Assembly: GCF_029626035.1 (NCBI RefSeq)
Contig: NZ_JARUBE010000003.1
Location: 4,216,001-4,280,000 of the forward strand
Reading direction: 5' to 3'
DNA: 64,000 bases
DNA from: Micromonospora sp. WMMD980
GTDB lineage: Bacteria; Actinomycetota; Actinomycetes; Mycobacteriales; Micromonosporaceae
This document shows, piece by piece, positions 22,237 through 31,410 of this stretch (position 1 is its first letter; each line of letters starts with the position of its first letter). The translations under genes and the position numbers were made by a program. The notes below the pieces were generated by a model. The model was given only the letters and a program-made list of their open reading frames with translations. It was not told the origin of the DNA and searched no databases.

Positions 22237-22926
22237 TTATCCGGTGCCCGCCTTGTAGCCCACGCCCCGAACGGTGAGGATGATTTCGGGTCGCTCCGGG
22301 TCCGGCTCGATCTTGGCGCGCAGCCGCTGCACGTGCACGTTGACCAGCCGGGTGTCGGCGGCGTGCCGGTAGCCCCACACCTGCTCCAGCAGCACCTCGC
22401 GGGTGAAGACCTGGCGCGGCTTGCGGGCGAGCGCGACCAGCAGGTCGAACTCCAGCGGCGTCAGCTTCACCTCCTCGGCGTCCCGGCTGACCGTGTGCGC
22501 CGGCACGTCGATGGTGATCTGGTTGCCGGGCGGGCCGATGGTGAGCAACTCCGGCGCGACGTCCTCGCCGCGCCGCAGCCGGGCCCGCATCCGGGCCACC
22601 AGCTCCTTGGGCTTGAACGGCTTGACCACGTAGTCGTCGGCGCCGGACTCCAGCCCCAGCACCACGTCGACGGTGTCGCTCTTGGCGGTCAGCATCACGA
22701 TGGGCACGCCGGACTCGGCCCGGATCGCCCGGGCCACGTCGATGCCGCTCATGCCGGGCAGCATCAGGTCCAGCAGGACGATGTCGGGCCGGCTGTCGCG
22801 GAACGCGGCCAATGCCCGTTCTCCGTCGGCGACGAAGGACGGCACGAAGCCCTCGCTGCGCAGCACGATGCCGAGCATCTCGGCAAGGGCGGGGTCGTCG
22901 TCGACCACGAGTACGCGGGCTCTCAT
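22237..22926 (-). CDS. mtrA: Response regulator MtrA
   Basis: 229 residues, OmpR/PhoB class. Receiver domain with the acid pocket DDD (9-11), phospho-acceptor Asp53 (DIVLLDLMLPGMSG) and conserved Lys in VKPFKPKELVAR. C-terminal winged helix with LTPLEFDLLVALA and YRHAADTRLVNVHVQRLRAKI split over recognition helix and wing. Start at ATG 22926 (MRARVLVVDD). It is first in the mtrA-mtrB-lpqB-comF run. In mycobacteria sahH lies just upstream; here sahH is about 13 kb away, so that linkage is broken. Confidence 0.97.
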   Translation of the reverse strand: MRARVLVVDDDPALAEMLGIVLRSEGFVPSFVADGERALAAFRDSRPDIVLLDLMLPGMSGIDVARAIRAESGVPIVMLTAKSDTVDVVLGLESGADDYVVKPFKPKELVARMRARLRRGEDVAPELLTIGPPGNQITIDVPAHTVSRDAEEVKLTPLEFDLLVALARKPRQVFTREVLLEQVWGYRHAADTRLVNVHVQRLRAKIEPDPERPEIILTVRGVGYKAGTG

Positions 22927-23138
22927 GGGGTTTATCGTTCCATCCCCGTTCAGTCGGAGGTCGGAGTCTTGCCGGCACGGTAGCGCCGAGCGCGCCCACG
23001 CACCACAGCCGGCGGCGTGCCCGGCCAGCGTGGCGCGCCCACGGCGGACGGGTCCACCGGATGCGGACCCGCCGTGCAACCATGATCCCCCGGGTGTCGC
23101 CCCGCCCGCCACCTCTGCCCCGCCGTCCAGGAGTTCGC

Positions 23139-23981
23139 GTGTCCGACGCCGGCCCGATCGCGGTGCTCCCGCGCCGCCCGGTGACCGTCGGTGAGCTGCT
23201 GGACGCCGCCGTCCTGCTGCTGCGCGACCAGGCCCGGGTGCTCGTCCCGCTGGCCGTCCCGCTGGCCCTGGCCGAGCAGATCCTGCTCCACCCGGTGCGG
23301 ATGCTGGCCGGCGCCCACCCACCCGGCTGGTGGCCGGGCGGCGAGCCGCGCCTCGGCTGGTACTGGCTGCTGCTCGCGGTCGGCGCCGCCACCGAAGCCA
23401 TGATCATCGCGTTGCTCGGCAACCCGGCCGCGCGCGCCGGCGGGGCGGCGCTGCTCGACCGCCGCCTGGCGCCGGCGGAGCTGCTGCGCGCGGCCCGCCC
23501 GGGCGCGACAGTGCTCGTCGCGCTCGCGGTGGGGCTGCTCGTCGGCCTCGCCGGGCTGGCCGGCCCCGCCTGGTTCGTGGCGTACGGGCTGCTCGGCCTC
23601 GTGGTGCCGGTGCTGGTGCTCGACGGGGTTCCGGCGCACCGCGCCCCGGGGCGGGCGGTCCGGCTGGCCGTCCGGGTCGGCGGGCGCGCCGCCGCCGTCC
23701 GGCTGCTCGGCTACCTGGGCTGGTGGCTGGTCCGGATCGGCATCGGGTTGGGCGTCCCCTACGGCCTCGGGCGGCTGGGCCTGTTCGACGTGTCGGCCTT
23801 CGCGCTGCCGGTGGCCGTCGCCGCCCAGGTCGCGGTGAACGCGCTCGCGTACCCGGCGCTGGCCTGCCTGGACGCGGTCCTGCACCTGGAGACCCGGATC
23901 CGCACCGAGGGATTGGACATCCGGCTCTCCCGGGCGCCTGCCGGCGTGCCGGAGCCCGTGCTGTTGGCGGCCCGGCGGTGA
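23139..23981 (+). CDS. Integral membrane protein, first gene of MoxR/DUF58 operon
   Basis: 280 residues from GTG 23139 with AGGAG 5 nt upstream (an ATG at 23083 lacks a ribosome site). Begins RRPVTVGELLDAAVLLLRD, typical of glycerophosphoryl-diester-phosphodiesterase-associated membrane domains, then about six hydrophobic helices (AVPLALAEQILL, WYWLLLAVGAATEAMIIALL, ATVLVALAVGLLVGLAGLAG, WFVAYGLLGLVVPVLVL, others). No catalytic motif. Its stop overlaps the start of the DUF4129 gene, so it belongs to the same five-gene operon. Confidence 0.8.
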   Translation: MSDAGPIAVLPRRPVTVGELLDAAVLLLRDQARVLVPLAVPLALAEQILLHPVRMLAGAHPPGWWPGGEPRLGWYWLLLAVGAATEAMIIALLGNPAARAGGAALLDRRLAPAELLRAARPGATVLVALAVGLLVGLAGLAGPAWFVAYGLLGLVVPVLVLDGVPAHRAPGRAVRLAVRVGGRAAAVRLLGYLGWWLVRIGIGLGVPYGLGRLGLFDVSAFALPVAVAAQVAVNALAYPALACLDAVLHLETRIRTEGLDIRLSRAPAGVPEPVLLAARR

Positions 23982-24601
23982 GCCGGTGGTGGACCGAGAC
24001 GGCCGCCGCGCTCGGCGACGTGATACCCCTGCCGCTGGTCGCCTTGCTGCTGCTCGCCGTCGCGCTGCTCGCCGCGCTGGCCTGGTATTCCCTCCCGGCC
24101 TGGGTGCCCCGCCGGCTGCCCCGGTTCGCGCTGCCCCGGCTCCGCCGGCCGAGGCTGCCGCGCTTCCGGTCACCCCGGTTCCGACTCCGGCTGCCCCGGA
24201 TGCGCCGGCCCGCCCGCCGGCGTCGGCCGGACCTTCCGGCGGCGCGCGTGCCCGCCCCCCGCGAGGCGCCGTCCGGGCCGACCGACCACCTCGGCGCGGC
24301 GGACCGGCTGGCCGCCGAGGGCCGGTACGCCGAGGCGGTCCGGGAACGGCTGCGCGAGATGGTCCGGCTCCTGGTCACGCGGCAGTTGGTGGAGCCACGG
24401 GCCGGGCTCACCGTCACCGAGGTGGCCGAGGCGGCGGCCCGGAACCGGCCGACGCTGCGGCCCACCCTGCACGCCGCCGGAACGATCTTCTCCGACCTCT
24501 GGTACGCCCAACGCACCGCCACCGCCGGGCACGACCAGCGGATGCGCGTCCTCGCCGCCGACCTGCGACGTGAGCTGACCGGCGAGGAGGAACCGCGGTG
24601 A
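23978..24601 (+). CDS. DUF4129-domain membrane protein
   Basis: 207 residues from GTG 23978 (GTGA overlap with the previous gene). One membrane helix at about 15-40, an extremely Arg/Pro-rich linker (about 45-85), then a helical DUF4129 domain: ADRLAAEGRYAEAVRERLRE, VTRQLVEPRAGLTVTEVA, FSDLWYAQR. DUF4129 proteins typically accompany MoxR/DUF58 genes and transglutaminase-type enzymes; their biochemical role is unknown. The arginine-rich stretch just after the helix suggests a cytoplasmic side. Confidence 0.85.
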   Translation: MSRWWTETAAALGDVIPLPLVALLLLAVALLAALAWYSLPAWVPRRLPRFALPRLRRPRLPRFRSPRFRLRLPRMRRPARRRRPDLPAARVPAPREAPSGPTDHLGAADRLAAEGRYAEAVRERLREMVRLLVTRQLVEPRAGLTVTEVAEAAARNRPTLRPTLHAAGTIFSDLWYAQRTATAGHDQRMRVLAADLRRELTGEEEPR

Positions 24602-25869
24602 CCGCCACTCCGGCGCCGACGCGCCGCCGCCGGCACCGGATCCTGATCCCGCTCGGGCTGGGCCTGCTGCTGATCGTGACCACCCTGGTCCTGCACGGGG
24701 TGGACCAGCCCGACCCGGACGAACGCGGCTTCCTCTCTCCCGTGGCCACCGACGACGACGGGGGCAGCCGCCTCGCCGAGGCGCTGGCGGCGCAGGGGGT
24801 GTCGACGAGCCGGGCGACCGACACGGCCGCCGCGCTGCGTACCGCCGGGGCCGCGCCGAGCACGCTGTTCGTGCCGGCGCCCGACCTGCTGCGGCCGGAC
24901 ACCCTGGCCGTCCTGACCGCGTTGCCGCCCGGCAGCCGGCTGGTGCTGGTCGAGCCGTCCCGCCGCGCGCTCGTGGAGCTGCGCGCGCCGGCCGAACCGA
25001 CCGACCGCCGCTGGGCCGCCCGGGCCCTGCCGCCGGACGCCGACGACGCGTCGTGCCGGCTGCCCGAGGCGGTGCGCGCCGGCACGGCCGCGGTCGACCG
25101 CCAGCGGTACGCCGGGCCGGACCGCGCCGACCGCTGCTACGGCGGCGCGCTGCTACGGATCCCCGGCGGCGTGGAGATCGTGCTGGTCGGCGCCAGCGAC
25201 CCGTTCCGCAACGACCGGATCGACGAGTGGGGCAACCAGGTCCTCGCCACCGGCCTGCTCGGCGGCGGCGGCCGCCCGGTGGTGTGGCTGGACCTGCCCG
25301 CTCCCGAACCCGAACCGACCAGTCCGAGCCCGTCGCCGACCCGGGAGGTCGACGGCGCGCCCGCGCCGAGCGGGACCGCCTCGGCACGCCCCGAGCGGAC
25401 GGATCCGCCGCCGGGTGTCGACAACCCGCTGTGGGGCGCGTTCCCGACCTGGTTCTGGGCGATCCTGGCGCAGCTCGCCGTGGCCGGACTGCTGGTGGTC
25501 CTCTGGCGGGCCCGCCGGCTCGGCCCACCGGTGGCGGAGCCGCTGCCGGTGACCGTCCGGGCCGCCGAGACCGTACGGGGCCGGGCCCGGCTCTATCGGC
25601 GGGCGGGCGCCCGGGACACCGTCGCCGCGACGCTGCGGGACGCCGCGTCGGACCGCATCCTGCCCCGGCTCAACCTGCCTCCCGACACCCCGGACGAGGA
25701 GGTGGCCGCCCGGGTCGCCGCCGACATCGGTGGCGACCCGCAACGGGTCGCCGAGCTGCTGCACGGGCCCACGCCGGGCACCGACCGGGAGCTGCTGGAG
25801 CTGGCCCGTGAGCTGGACACGTTGACCCGTACCCTGGCCCCGCATCCGAGCGAAGGAGAAACCCGGTGA
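24598..25869 (+). CDS. DUF4350-domain membrane protein
   Basis: 423 residues. A helix at about 14-36 is followed by an extracytoplasmic domain with DDDGGSRLAEALAAQGVSTSRA and LFVPAPDLLRP, typical of DUF4350 (a Rossmann-like, GATase-like domain). A Pro/Ser-rich spacer precedes a second helix near 278-305, and a C-terminal cytoplasmic helical region with AETVRGRARLYRRAGARDTV follows. GAGGAGG site upstream and GTGA overlaps on both sides indicate tight coupling with the DUF4129 and MoxR genes. Confidence 0.85.
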   Translation: MTATPAPTRRRRHRILIPLGLGLLLIVTTLVLHGVDQPDPDERGFLSPVATDDDGGSRLAEALAAQGVSTSRATDTAAALRTAGAAPSTLFVPAPDLLRPDTLAVLTALPPGSRLVLVEPSRRALVELRAPAEPTDRRWAARALPPDADDASCRLPEAVRAGTAAVDRQRYAGPDRADRCYGGALLRIPGGVEIVLVGASDPFRNDRIDEWGNQVLATGLLGGGGRPVVWLDLPAPEPEPTSPSPSPTREVDGAPAPSGTASARPERTDPPPGVDNPLWGAFPTWFWAILAQLAVAGLLVVLWRARRLGPPVAEPLPVTVRAAETVRGRARLYRRAGARDTVAATLRDAASDRILPRLNLPPDTPDEEVAARVAADIGGDPQRVAELLHGPTPGTDRELLELARELDTLTRTLAPHPSEGETR

Positions 25870-26843
25870 CCGGACCCGTCATCGCCGCTGCCCCGTCGGA
25901 CGCCCGCGCCGCCCTGCACCGGCTGCGCGCCGAGGTGGGCAAGGCCGTCGTCGGGCAGGACGCCGTGGTCACCGGCCTGGTGATCGCGCTGCTCTGCCGG
26001 GGCCACGTGCTGCTCGAGGGCGTGCCGGGGGTGGCCAAGACGCTGCTGGTCCGCACCCTGGCCGCCGCGCTCGACCTCGACGCCAAGCGCGTGCAGTTCA
26101 CCCCCGACCTGATGCCCGGCGACGTCACCGGCTCACTGATCTTCGACCCGCGCACCGCCGCGTTCACGTTCCGCGAGGGGCCGGTCTTCACCAACCTCCT
26201 CCTCGCCGACGAGATCAACCGGACCCCGCCCAAGACCCAGTCGGCGCTGCTGGAGGTGATGGAGGAGCGGCAGGTGACGGTCGAGGGCGAGCGCCGCCCA
26301 CTTCCCGAGCCGTTCATCGTCGCGGCCACCCAGAACCCGGTGGAGTACGAGGGCACCTACCCACTGCCCGAGGCGCAGCTCGACCGCTTCCTGCTCAAGC
26401 TGACCGTGCCGCTGCCCGGCCGGGACGAGGAACTGGGCGTGCTCCGCGCGCACCACGCCGGCTTCGACCCGCGCGACCTGCGCGCCGCCGGCGTACGCGC
26501 GGTGGCCGGCGCGGCCGATCTCGCCGCGGCCCGGGCGGAGGCCCACGCGGTGCACGTGGCCGAGCCGGTGCTCGGCTACATCGTGGACCTCTGCCGCGCC
26601 ACCCGGTCCACCCCCGCCCTGGAGCTGGGCGCCTCTCCCCGGGGTGCCACCGCGCTGCTCGCCACCGCGAAGGCGTGGTCCTGGCTGGCCGGCCGCGACC
26701 ACGTCACGCCGGACGACGTGAAGGCGGTCGCCCGCCCCACGCTGCGCCACCGGCTCCGGCCCCGGCCGGAGGTGGAGCTGGAGGGCGTCACGGTGGACGC
26801 CGTGCTGGACTCGGTGCTGGCCACCGTGCCGACGCCGCGATGA
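25866..26843 (+). CDS. MoxR-family AAA+ ATPase
   Basis: 325 residues. MoxR ATPases act as chaperones for maturation of complexes, often with DUF58/vWA partners. Seen: Walker A EGVPGVAKT, Walker B LLLADEINRTPPKTQSALLE, sensor-1 FIVAATQNPVEYEGTYPLPEAQ (split), the arginine finger region LDRFLLKL and the lid domain ending in the SPRGATALLATAKAW motif. Start GTG 25866 with AAGGAG. Overlaps its neighbours by 4 bp on both sides, consistent with a MoxR-DUF58 functional pair. Confidence 0.95.
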   Translation: MTGPVIAAAPSDARAALHRLRAEVGKAVVGQDAVVTGLVIALLCRGHVLLEGVPGVAKTLLVRTLAAALDLDAKRVQFTPDLMPGDVTGSLIFDPRTAAFTFREGPVFTNLLLADEINRTPPKTQSALLEVMEERQVTVEGERRPLPEPFIVAATQNPVEYEGTYPLPEAQLDRFLLKLTVPLPGRDEELGVLRAHHAGFDPRDLRAAGVRAVAGAADLAAARAEAHAVHVAEPVLGYIVDLCRATRSTPALELGASPRGATALLATAKAWSWLAGRDHVTPDDVKAVARPTLRHRLRPRPEVELEGVTVDAVLDSVLATVPTPR

Positions 26844-28150
26844 CCTGGCGGGCGGGCCTGCTGCTCGCGGCGGGCGCCGCGACGCTGCCGGCCTGGCCGG
26901 CGCCGTTCCTCGGCGTCGCCGTGCTGACCGCGGCGGTGCTGCTGCTGGTGGCCCTCGACCGGGCGCTCGCGGCCCCGCCGCACGCGCTCACCGTGCACCG
27001 GGTCGGCGACCGGACGGTCCGGCTCGGCGGCACCGCCACCGTCACCCTGCACCTGGCCAACCCGACCGACCGCACGCTGCACGCCCAGGTGCGGGACGCG
27101 TGGGTGCCGTCGGCCGGGGCACGACCGGAACGGTCCGCCCACGAAGTGCTGACCGTCCCGCCCGGCGGCACGGCCGCCCTGCCGGTCCGCCTCACCCCGA
27201 CCCGACGCGGCGACCGGCCGGCGGTGGCGCTGACCGTACGCTCGCTCGGGCCGCTGCGGCTGGGTTTCCGGCAGCGGGCCGGGCGACCCGCCACCCCACC
27301 GTGGACGCTGCGGGTGCTGCCGCGCTTCGACTCCCGCCGGCACCTGCCGGAGAAGCTGGCCCGGCTGCGGGTCATCGACGGCATGCAGGTGACCCGGGGC
27401 CGCGGCCACGGCACCGAGTTCGACACCCTGCGCGAGTACGCGGTCGGCGACGACGTCCGGTCGATCGACTGGCGGGCCAGCGCCCGCCGTGCCGACGTGC
27501 TGGTGCGCACCTGGCGCCCGGAGCGGGACCGGCGGCTGGTCTGCGTGCTCGACACCGGCCGCACCGCGGCGGTCCGGCTCGGCGACGAACCCCGGCTGGA
27601 CACCGCCATCGACGCGGCGTTGCTGCTCACCGCGCTGGCCGCCCGCGCCGGCGACCGGGTCGACCTGCTGGCCGTGGACACCGTCGTGCGCGCCCGGGTG
27701 ACCGGCAGCGGCCGCCCGGCGTTGCTCACCCGCCTGGTGGAGGCGATGGCGCCGCTCCAGCCGGCGCTGGCCGAGACCGACTTCGAGCTGATCGCCGCCG
27801 AGGTGCTGCGCCGCGAGCGGCGACGCAGCCTGGTGGTGTTCTTCACCGCACTGGACCCGGGCGCGGTGCGGGAAGGACTGCTGCCGGTGCTCCCCCGGCT
27901 GGCCGCCCGGCACCGGGTGGTGCTGGCGGCCACCCACGACCCGGCGCTGACCGGGCTCACCACCGCCACCCCGACCGGCCCCGACGACCCCTACGCGGCC
28001 GCGTCGGCCTGGCGCGCGCTCGCCGAGCGAGGCCGGGTGCGCGCCGCCCTGTCCCGGCACGGGGTGACGGTGGTGGACGTGCCCGCCCACCGGCTCGCGC
28101 CCGCCGTCGCCGACACCTACCTGCGGCTCAAGTCGCTCGGTCAGCTCTGA
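26840..28150 (+). CDS. DUF58-domain protein
   Basis: 436 residues from ATG 26840. Two N-terminal hydrophobic helices (about 5-45) anchor it; a beta-rich domain follows, then the DUF58 signature GTEFDTLREYAVGDDVRSID and a vWA-like C-terminal fold (LVCVLDTGRTAAVRLG). Paired with the overlapping MoxR gene. Such pairs are thought to assemble or fold envelope proteins. The last 23 bp overlap the convergent SpoIIM-like gene. Confidence 0.92.
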   Translation: MTWRAGLLLAAGAATLPAWPAPFLGVAVLTAAVLLLVALDRALAAPPHALTVHRVGDRTVRLGGTATVTLHLANPTDRTLHAQVRDAWVPSAGARPERSAHEVLTVPPGGTAALPVRLTPTRRGDRPAVALTVRSLGPLRLGFRQRAGRPATPPWTLRVLPRFDSRRHLPEKLARLRVIDGMQVTRGRGHGTEFDTLREYAVGDDVRSIDWRASARRADVLVRTWRPERDRRLVCVLDTGRTAAVRLGDEPRLDTAIDAALLLTALAARAGDRVDLLAVDTVVRARVTGSGRPALLTRLVEAMAPLQPALAETDFELIAAEVLRRERRRSLVVFFTALDPGAVREGLLPVLPRLAARHRVVLAATHDPALTGLTTATPTGPDDPYAAASAWRALAERGRVRAALSRHGVTVVDVPAHRLAPAVADTYLRLKSLGQL

Positions 28151-29081
28151 CCGCACGCCCGCCGAGCACCAGCGCGTAGGCCAGGAACGCCATCCAGACC
28201 AGGGCGCCGGCCGCCACCCGCGCGGCGGTCGGCAGCGGGGCCGGGGTGACGAACGCCTCCAGCAGCGCGGACACCGCGAACAGCCCGACCAGGCCGGCCG
28301 CCACCACGATCGCCGCCCGTCCCGCCTCGGCGACCGCCCGGCCGCGGCCGAGATGCGCGGGCGGGGCGATCCACGCCCAGGCCGTCCGCAGCCCCACCCC
28401 GGCGGCGATGTGGATGCCGGTCAGCTCCAGCAGGCCGTGTGGCGTGATCATGCCGAAGAAGACGTCCGCCCGGTCGTAGGAGATCATCACCCCGCCGACC
28501 ACGCCGATGTTCAACGCGTTCTGCCACAGCAGCCAGAACACCGGCAGCACCAGCACGCCGGCGGCCAGGCACTGGGCCGCCAGCCAGGCGTTGTGCGTCC
28601 ACAGGTGGAACGCGAAGGTCGGCGCGGCGAACTCGGTGTAGTAGCCGGCGAAGCCGGAGTCGACGAGTTGCCGGGCCGACTCGGCGCCGATGAACGCGGC
28701 GGCGGTGTCCGGGTGGCCGGCGACGAACCAGATGAGGAACGCGGTCAGCGCGCTGAACGCGGTCGCCACGCCGCACCACCACGGCCAGGCCCGGTAGAGG
28801 GCGGCCGGCAGGTCGGCCAGCAGGAACCGGCGCACCGACGCCCAGGAGGGCCGGGGACGACCGGTGATCCGGGCCCGGGCGGCGAGGACGAGGTGGGAGA
28901 GCCGCCCGACCAACACCGGCTCGGGAGCCCGGCTGCGCAGTGTGGAGAGGTGGGTGGCGGTGCGTTGGTAGAGCGTGACCAACTCGTCGACCTCGGCCGG
29001 GTCCAGGCGGCGCCGGGCCGTCAACTGCTCCAGCCGACGCCACTGCGCCCCGTGCTCCGCCGCGTACGCGTCGAGATCCAC
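28128..29081 (-). CDS. Stage II sporulation protein M-like membrane protein
   Basis: 317 residues, start GTG 29081 with GGGGGAGGA. A cytoplasmic helical N-terminus (LEQLTARRRLDPAEVDELVT, LYQRTATHLSTLRS) is followed by about five membrane helices; the central one has GVVGGVMISYDRADVFFGMI and TPHGLLELTGIHIAAGVGL, the SpoIIM/DUF95 signature. In spore formers SpoIIM works in engulfment. In actinobacteria the homologue is fixed next to RDD and MoxR/DUF58 genes and its role is unknown. Divergent from the RDD gene with only 23 bp between starts. Confidence 0.9.
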   Translation of the reverse strand: MDLDAYAAEHGAQWRRLEQLTARRRLDPAEVDELVTLYQRTATHLSTLRSRAPEPVLVGRLSHLVLAARARITGRPRPSWASVRRFLLADLPAALYRAWPWWCGVATAFSALTAFLIWFVAGHPDTAAAFIGAESARQLVDSGFAGYYTEFAAPTFAFHLWTHNAWLAAQCLAAGVLVLPVFWLLWQNALNIGVVGGVMISYDRADVFFGMITPHGLLELTGIHIAAGVGLRTAWAWIAPPAHLGRGRAVAEAGRAAIVVAAGLVGLFAVSALLEAFVTPAPLPTAARVAAGALVWMAFLAYALVLGGRAVRADRAT

Positions 29082-29104
29082 CAGTCCTCCCCCGTCCGGC
29101 GTCC

Positions 29105-30049
29105 ATGGTGTTCACTGTCGGGGTGCGCGCGCAACCTCCGCCGTCCCGCTGGGCCGACGCCGGTCTGGTCAGCGGCGAGGCGGTGGAGCTGGACGTCCGG
29201 GTCGCCCGGCTGGGCTCCCGGGTGCTCGCCCTGCTCGTCGACCTGATCGTCCAGATCGGCCTCACGCTCGTGCTCGGCGCGGCGCTGTCGATGCTGGTGC
29301 TCGCGCTGCCCCCGGACGTGCTGGACGCCGCCCTGGCCGGCGGCCTCCAGGTGGTCCTGCTGGTGCTGGTGTTCGTCGGCTACCCGGTGGTGATGGAACG
29401 GTTCGTCGGTGGCCGGACGGTCGGCAAGCTGGCGGTGGGACTGCGGGTGGTACGGGCCGACGGCGGGCCGGTCGGCGTCGGGCAGTCGCTCACCCGGGCG
29501 CTGGTCGGCGTCGCGGTGGAGTGGCCCGGCCTGGTGCTGCCGCTGCTGAGCTGGGCGGCGACCGTGACGGTGATGCTCACCGACAGGCGCGGGCGGCGGC
29601 TGGGCGACCTGGTGGCCGGCACGCTCGTGGTGCACACCCGGGGCGCCGGGGTGTGGCGACCGCTGCCGCCGGCCGTACCGCCGCTGCTCGCCTGGGCGGC
29701 CACACTGGATCTGACCCAGGTGGACGACGGGCTGGCCCTGGCCGTCCGGCAGTACGTGGACCGGCTGCCGCAGCTCGCCACGCCGGAGGCGGTGGGGCTG
29801 GGCCGGGAGCTGTGGGCGGAGGTGGCGGCCGTGACGTCACCGCCACCGCCGTGGCGGGCGCCGGAGTGGGCCTACCTGGCCGCCGTGCTGGCCGAGCGGG
29901 GGCGCCGGGCCGCCCACCGGCTGGGTCGCACCCGGGTGGTCACCGACACGCTCTGGCCGGAGCTGGCCGGCACGCCGGCCGCGCCGGTCCCGACGCCGCT
30001 ACGGCGGGCCGCGCCGGAGCCCGCCGAGCCCGGCCCGCCCCGCCGCTGA
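29105..30049 (+). CDS. RDD-family membrane protein
   Basis: 314 residues. RDD domain at about 15-180: LGSRVLALLVDLIVQIGLTL, FVGGRTVGKLAVGLRVVRAD and DRRGRRLGDLVAGTLVV carry the Arg and Asp residues after which the family is named. The C-terminal 130 residues are cytoplasmic and Pro/Arg-rich. RDD proteins may be ion transporters in some bacteria; here the constant SpoIIM/MoxR neighbourhood suggests a shared envelope role. Start ATG 29105; later GTG codons cannot be excluded. Confidence 0.88.
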   Translation: MVFTVGVRAQPPPSRWADAGLVSGEAVELDVRVARLGSRVLALLVDLIVQIGLTLVLGAALSMLVLALPPDVLDAALAGGLQVVLLVLVFVGYPVVMERFVGGRTVGKLAVGLRVVRADGGPVGVGQSLTRALVGVAVEWPGLVLPLLSWAATVTVMLTDRRGRRLGDLVAGTLVVHTRGAGVWRPLPPAVPPLLAWAATLDLTQVDDGLALAVRQYVDRLPQLATPEAVGLGRELWAEVAAVTSPPPPWRAPEWAYLAAVLAERGRRAAHRLGRTRVVTDTLWPELAGTPAAPVPTPLRRAAPEPAEPGPPRR

Positions 30050-30069
30050 GCGCGGGGCCCCACGCCGAC

Positions 30070-30083
30070 GCCCGCCGGCGGGC
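30070..30083. terminator. Palindrome between convergent RDD gene and efeB
   Basis: Perfect 14-bp palindrome GCCCGCCGGCGGGC in the 38-bp gap between convergent stops. It has no free loop, so hairpin formation would cost central pairs; only a weak terminator candidate. Confidence 0.3.
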
Positions 30084-30087
30084 CGGC

Positions 30088-31410
30088 TCAGGAGAACAGC
30101 GCGCGGCCCCACCAGTCGGCCGCGTCGCGCACGCCGGGCGGGCAGGCGAACAGGCCGCTGGAGACGTGCCGCAGGTATTCGTTCATCGCGTCGTTGCGGG
30201 CCAGCCGGGTCTGGATCGGCACGAACTGCTTGCCCGGGTCCCGCTGGTAGGCGATGAAGAACAGCCCGGCGTCGAGCCGGCCCAGGCCGTCCGAGCCGTC
30301 CACGAAGTTGTAGCCGCGGCGCAGCAGCCGGGCGCCGCCGTTCTGGTCGGGGTGGGCGAGCCGCACGTGCGCGTTCTCCGCGATGACCGGTTGGCCGTCG
30401 TCGCCCTTCGCGGCGAAGTCCGGCTCGTCGAACTCGTCGCGCCGGCCCAGCGGGGCGCCGCTGCCCTTGGTCCGGCCGGTGATCGTCTCCTGCTCGGCCA
30501 GCGGGCTGCGGTCCCAGGTCTCGATCAGCATCCGGATCTTGCGGGTGACCAGGTAGGAGCCGCCGGCCATCCAGTCCGGGCCGTCGCCCGGCTGCACCCA
30601 GAGCTGCTCGCGGAGCAGGCCGGCGTCCTCGGCCTTGAGGTTGGCGGTGCCGTCCTTGAAGCCGAACAGGTTGCGCGGCGTGGCCTGGTCGCGCGACGTC
30701 GACGAGGTACGCCCGAAGCCGAGCTGCGACCAACGGACGCTGACCACGCCCATGCCGATCCGGGCCAGGTTGCGGATGGCGTGCACCGCCACCTGCGGGT
30801 CGTTGGCGCAGGCCTGGACGCAGATGTCGCCGCCGGACAGCTCCGGCTTGAGCGCGTCGCCGGCGAAGTGCGGCAGCTCGGCCAGCGCGGCCGGGCGGCG
30901 GGCGGCGATGCCGAAGCGGTCCCGGCCCTGGGCGTCGCGGAACAGCGACGGGCCGAAGCCCACGGTGACGGTGAGCTGCGACGGGGGCAGCCCGAGCGCC
31001 TCGCCGGTGTCGTCCGGCGGGGCCTCCGGCATGCCGTCGACGGCGCCGATCAGCCCGGCGTCCCTGCCGGCGGTCATCCGGGCCGCGGCGGCGGTCCACT
31101 CCTGGAGCATCGTGACCAGCCGGTCCCGGTCCTTGGTGACGACGTCGAACGCGACGAAGTGCAGCCGGTCCTGGGCGGCGGTGGTGATGCCGGCCTGGTG
31201 CTCGCCGAGGAACGGCACCGCTCCGGCGGCGGTCCCGGTGGCGGACGCCTGGTCGCCGCCGGCGAGCAGGGCGCCCGCGCCGGCCGCCGCTCCGGCCACG
31301 CCGGCCACGCCGACGCCGGCCAGGGTCATCGCCCGGCGCCGGGAGACGCCGCGTCCAATGCGGGTGTCGTTCGGCTCGCTCGTCGCGTCACCGCCGGCCG
31401 GGGTGGTCAT
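30088..31410 (-). CDS. efeB: Deferrochelatase/peroxidase EfeB (DyP-type)
   Basis: 440 residues. A twin-arginine signal is visible (SRRRAMTLAGVGVAGVAG, RR at 24-25), so it is exported folded with haem. The DyP signature GXXDG appears as FGFKDGTANL, and the proximal-histidine/arginine region as ENAHVRLAHPDQNGGARLLR. EfeB oxidises ferrous iron or removes iron from haem for the EfeUO importer. ATG overlaps the efeO stop (ATGA). Third gene of the efeU-efeO-efeB operon. Confidence 0.96.
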   Translation of the reverse strand: MTTPAGGDATSEPNDTRIGRGVSRRRAMTLAGVGVAGVAGAAAGAGALLAGGDQASATGTAAGAVPFLGEHQAGITTAAQDRLHFVAFDVVTKDRDRLVTMLQEWTAAAARMTAGRDAGLIGAVDGMPEAPPDDTGEALGLPPSQLTVTVGFGPSLFRDAQGRDRFGIAARRPAALAELPHFAGDALKPELSGGDICVQACANDPQVAVHAIRNLARIGMGVVSVRWSQLGFGRTSSTSRDQATPRNLFGFKDGTANLKAEDAGLLREQLWVQPGDGPDWMAGGSYLVTRKIRMLIETWDRSPLAEQETITGRTKGSGAPLGRRDEFDEPDFAAKGDDGQPVIAENAHVRLAHPDQNGGARLLRRGYNFVDGSDGLGRLDAGLFFIAYQRDPGKQFVPIQTRLARNDAMNEYLRHVSSGLFACPPGVRDAADWWGRALFS

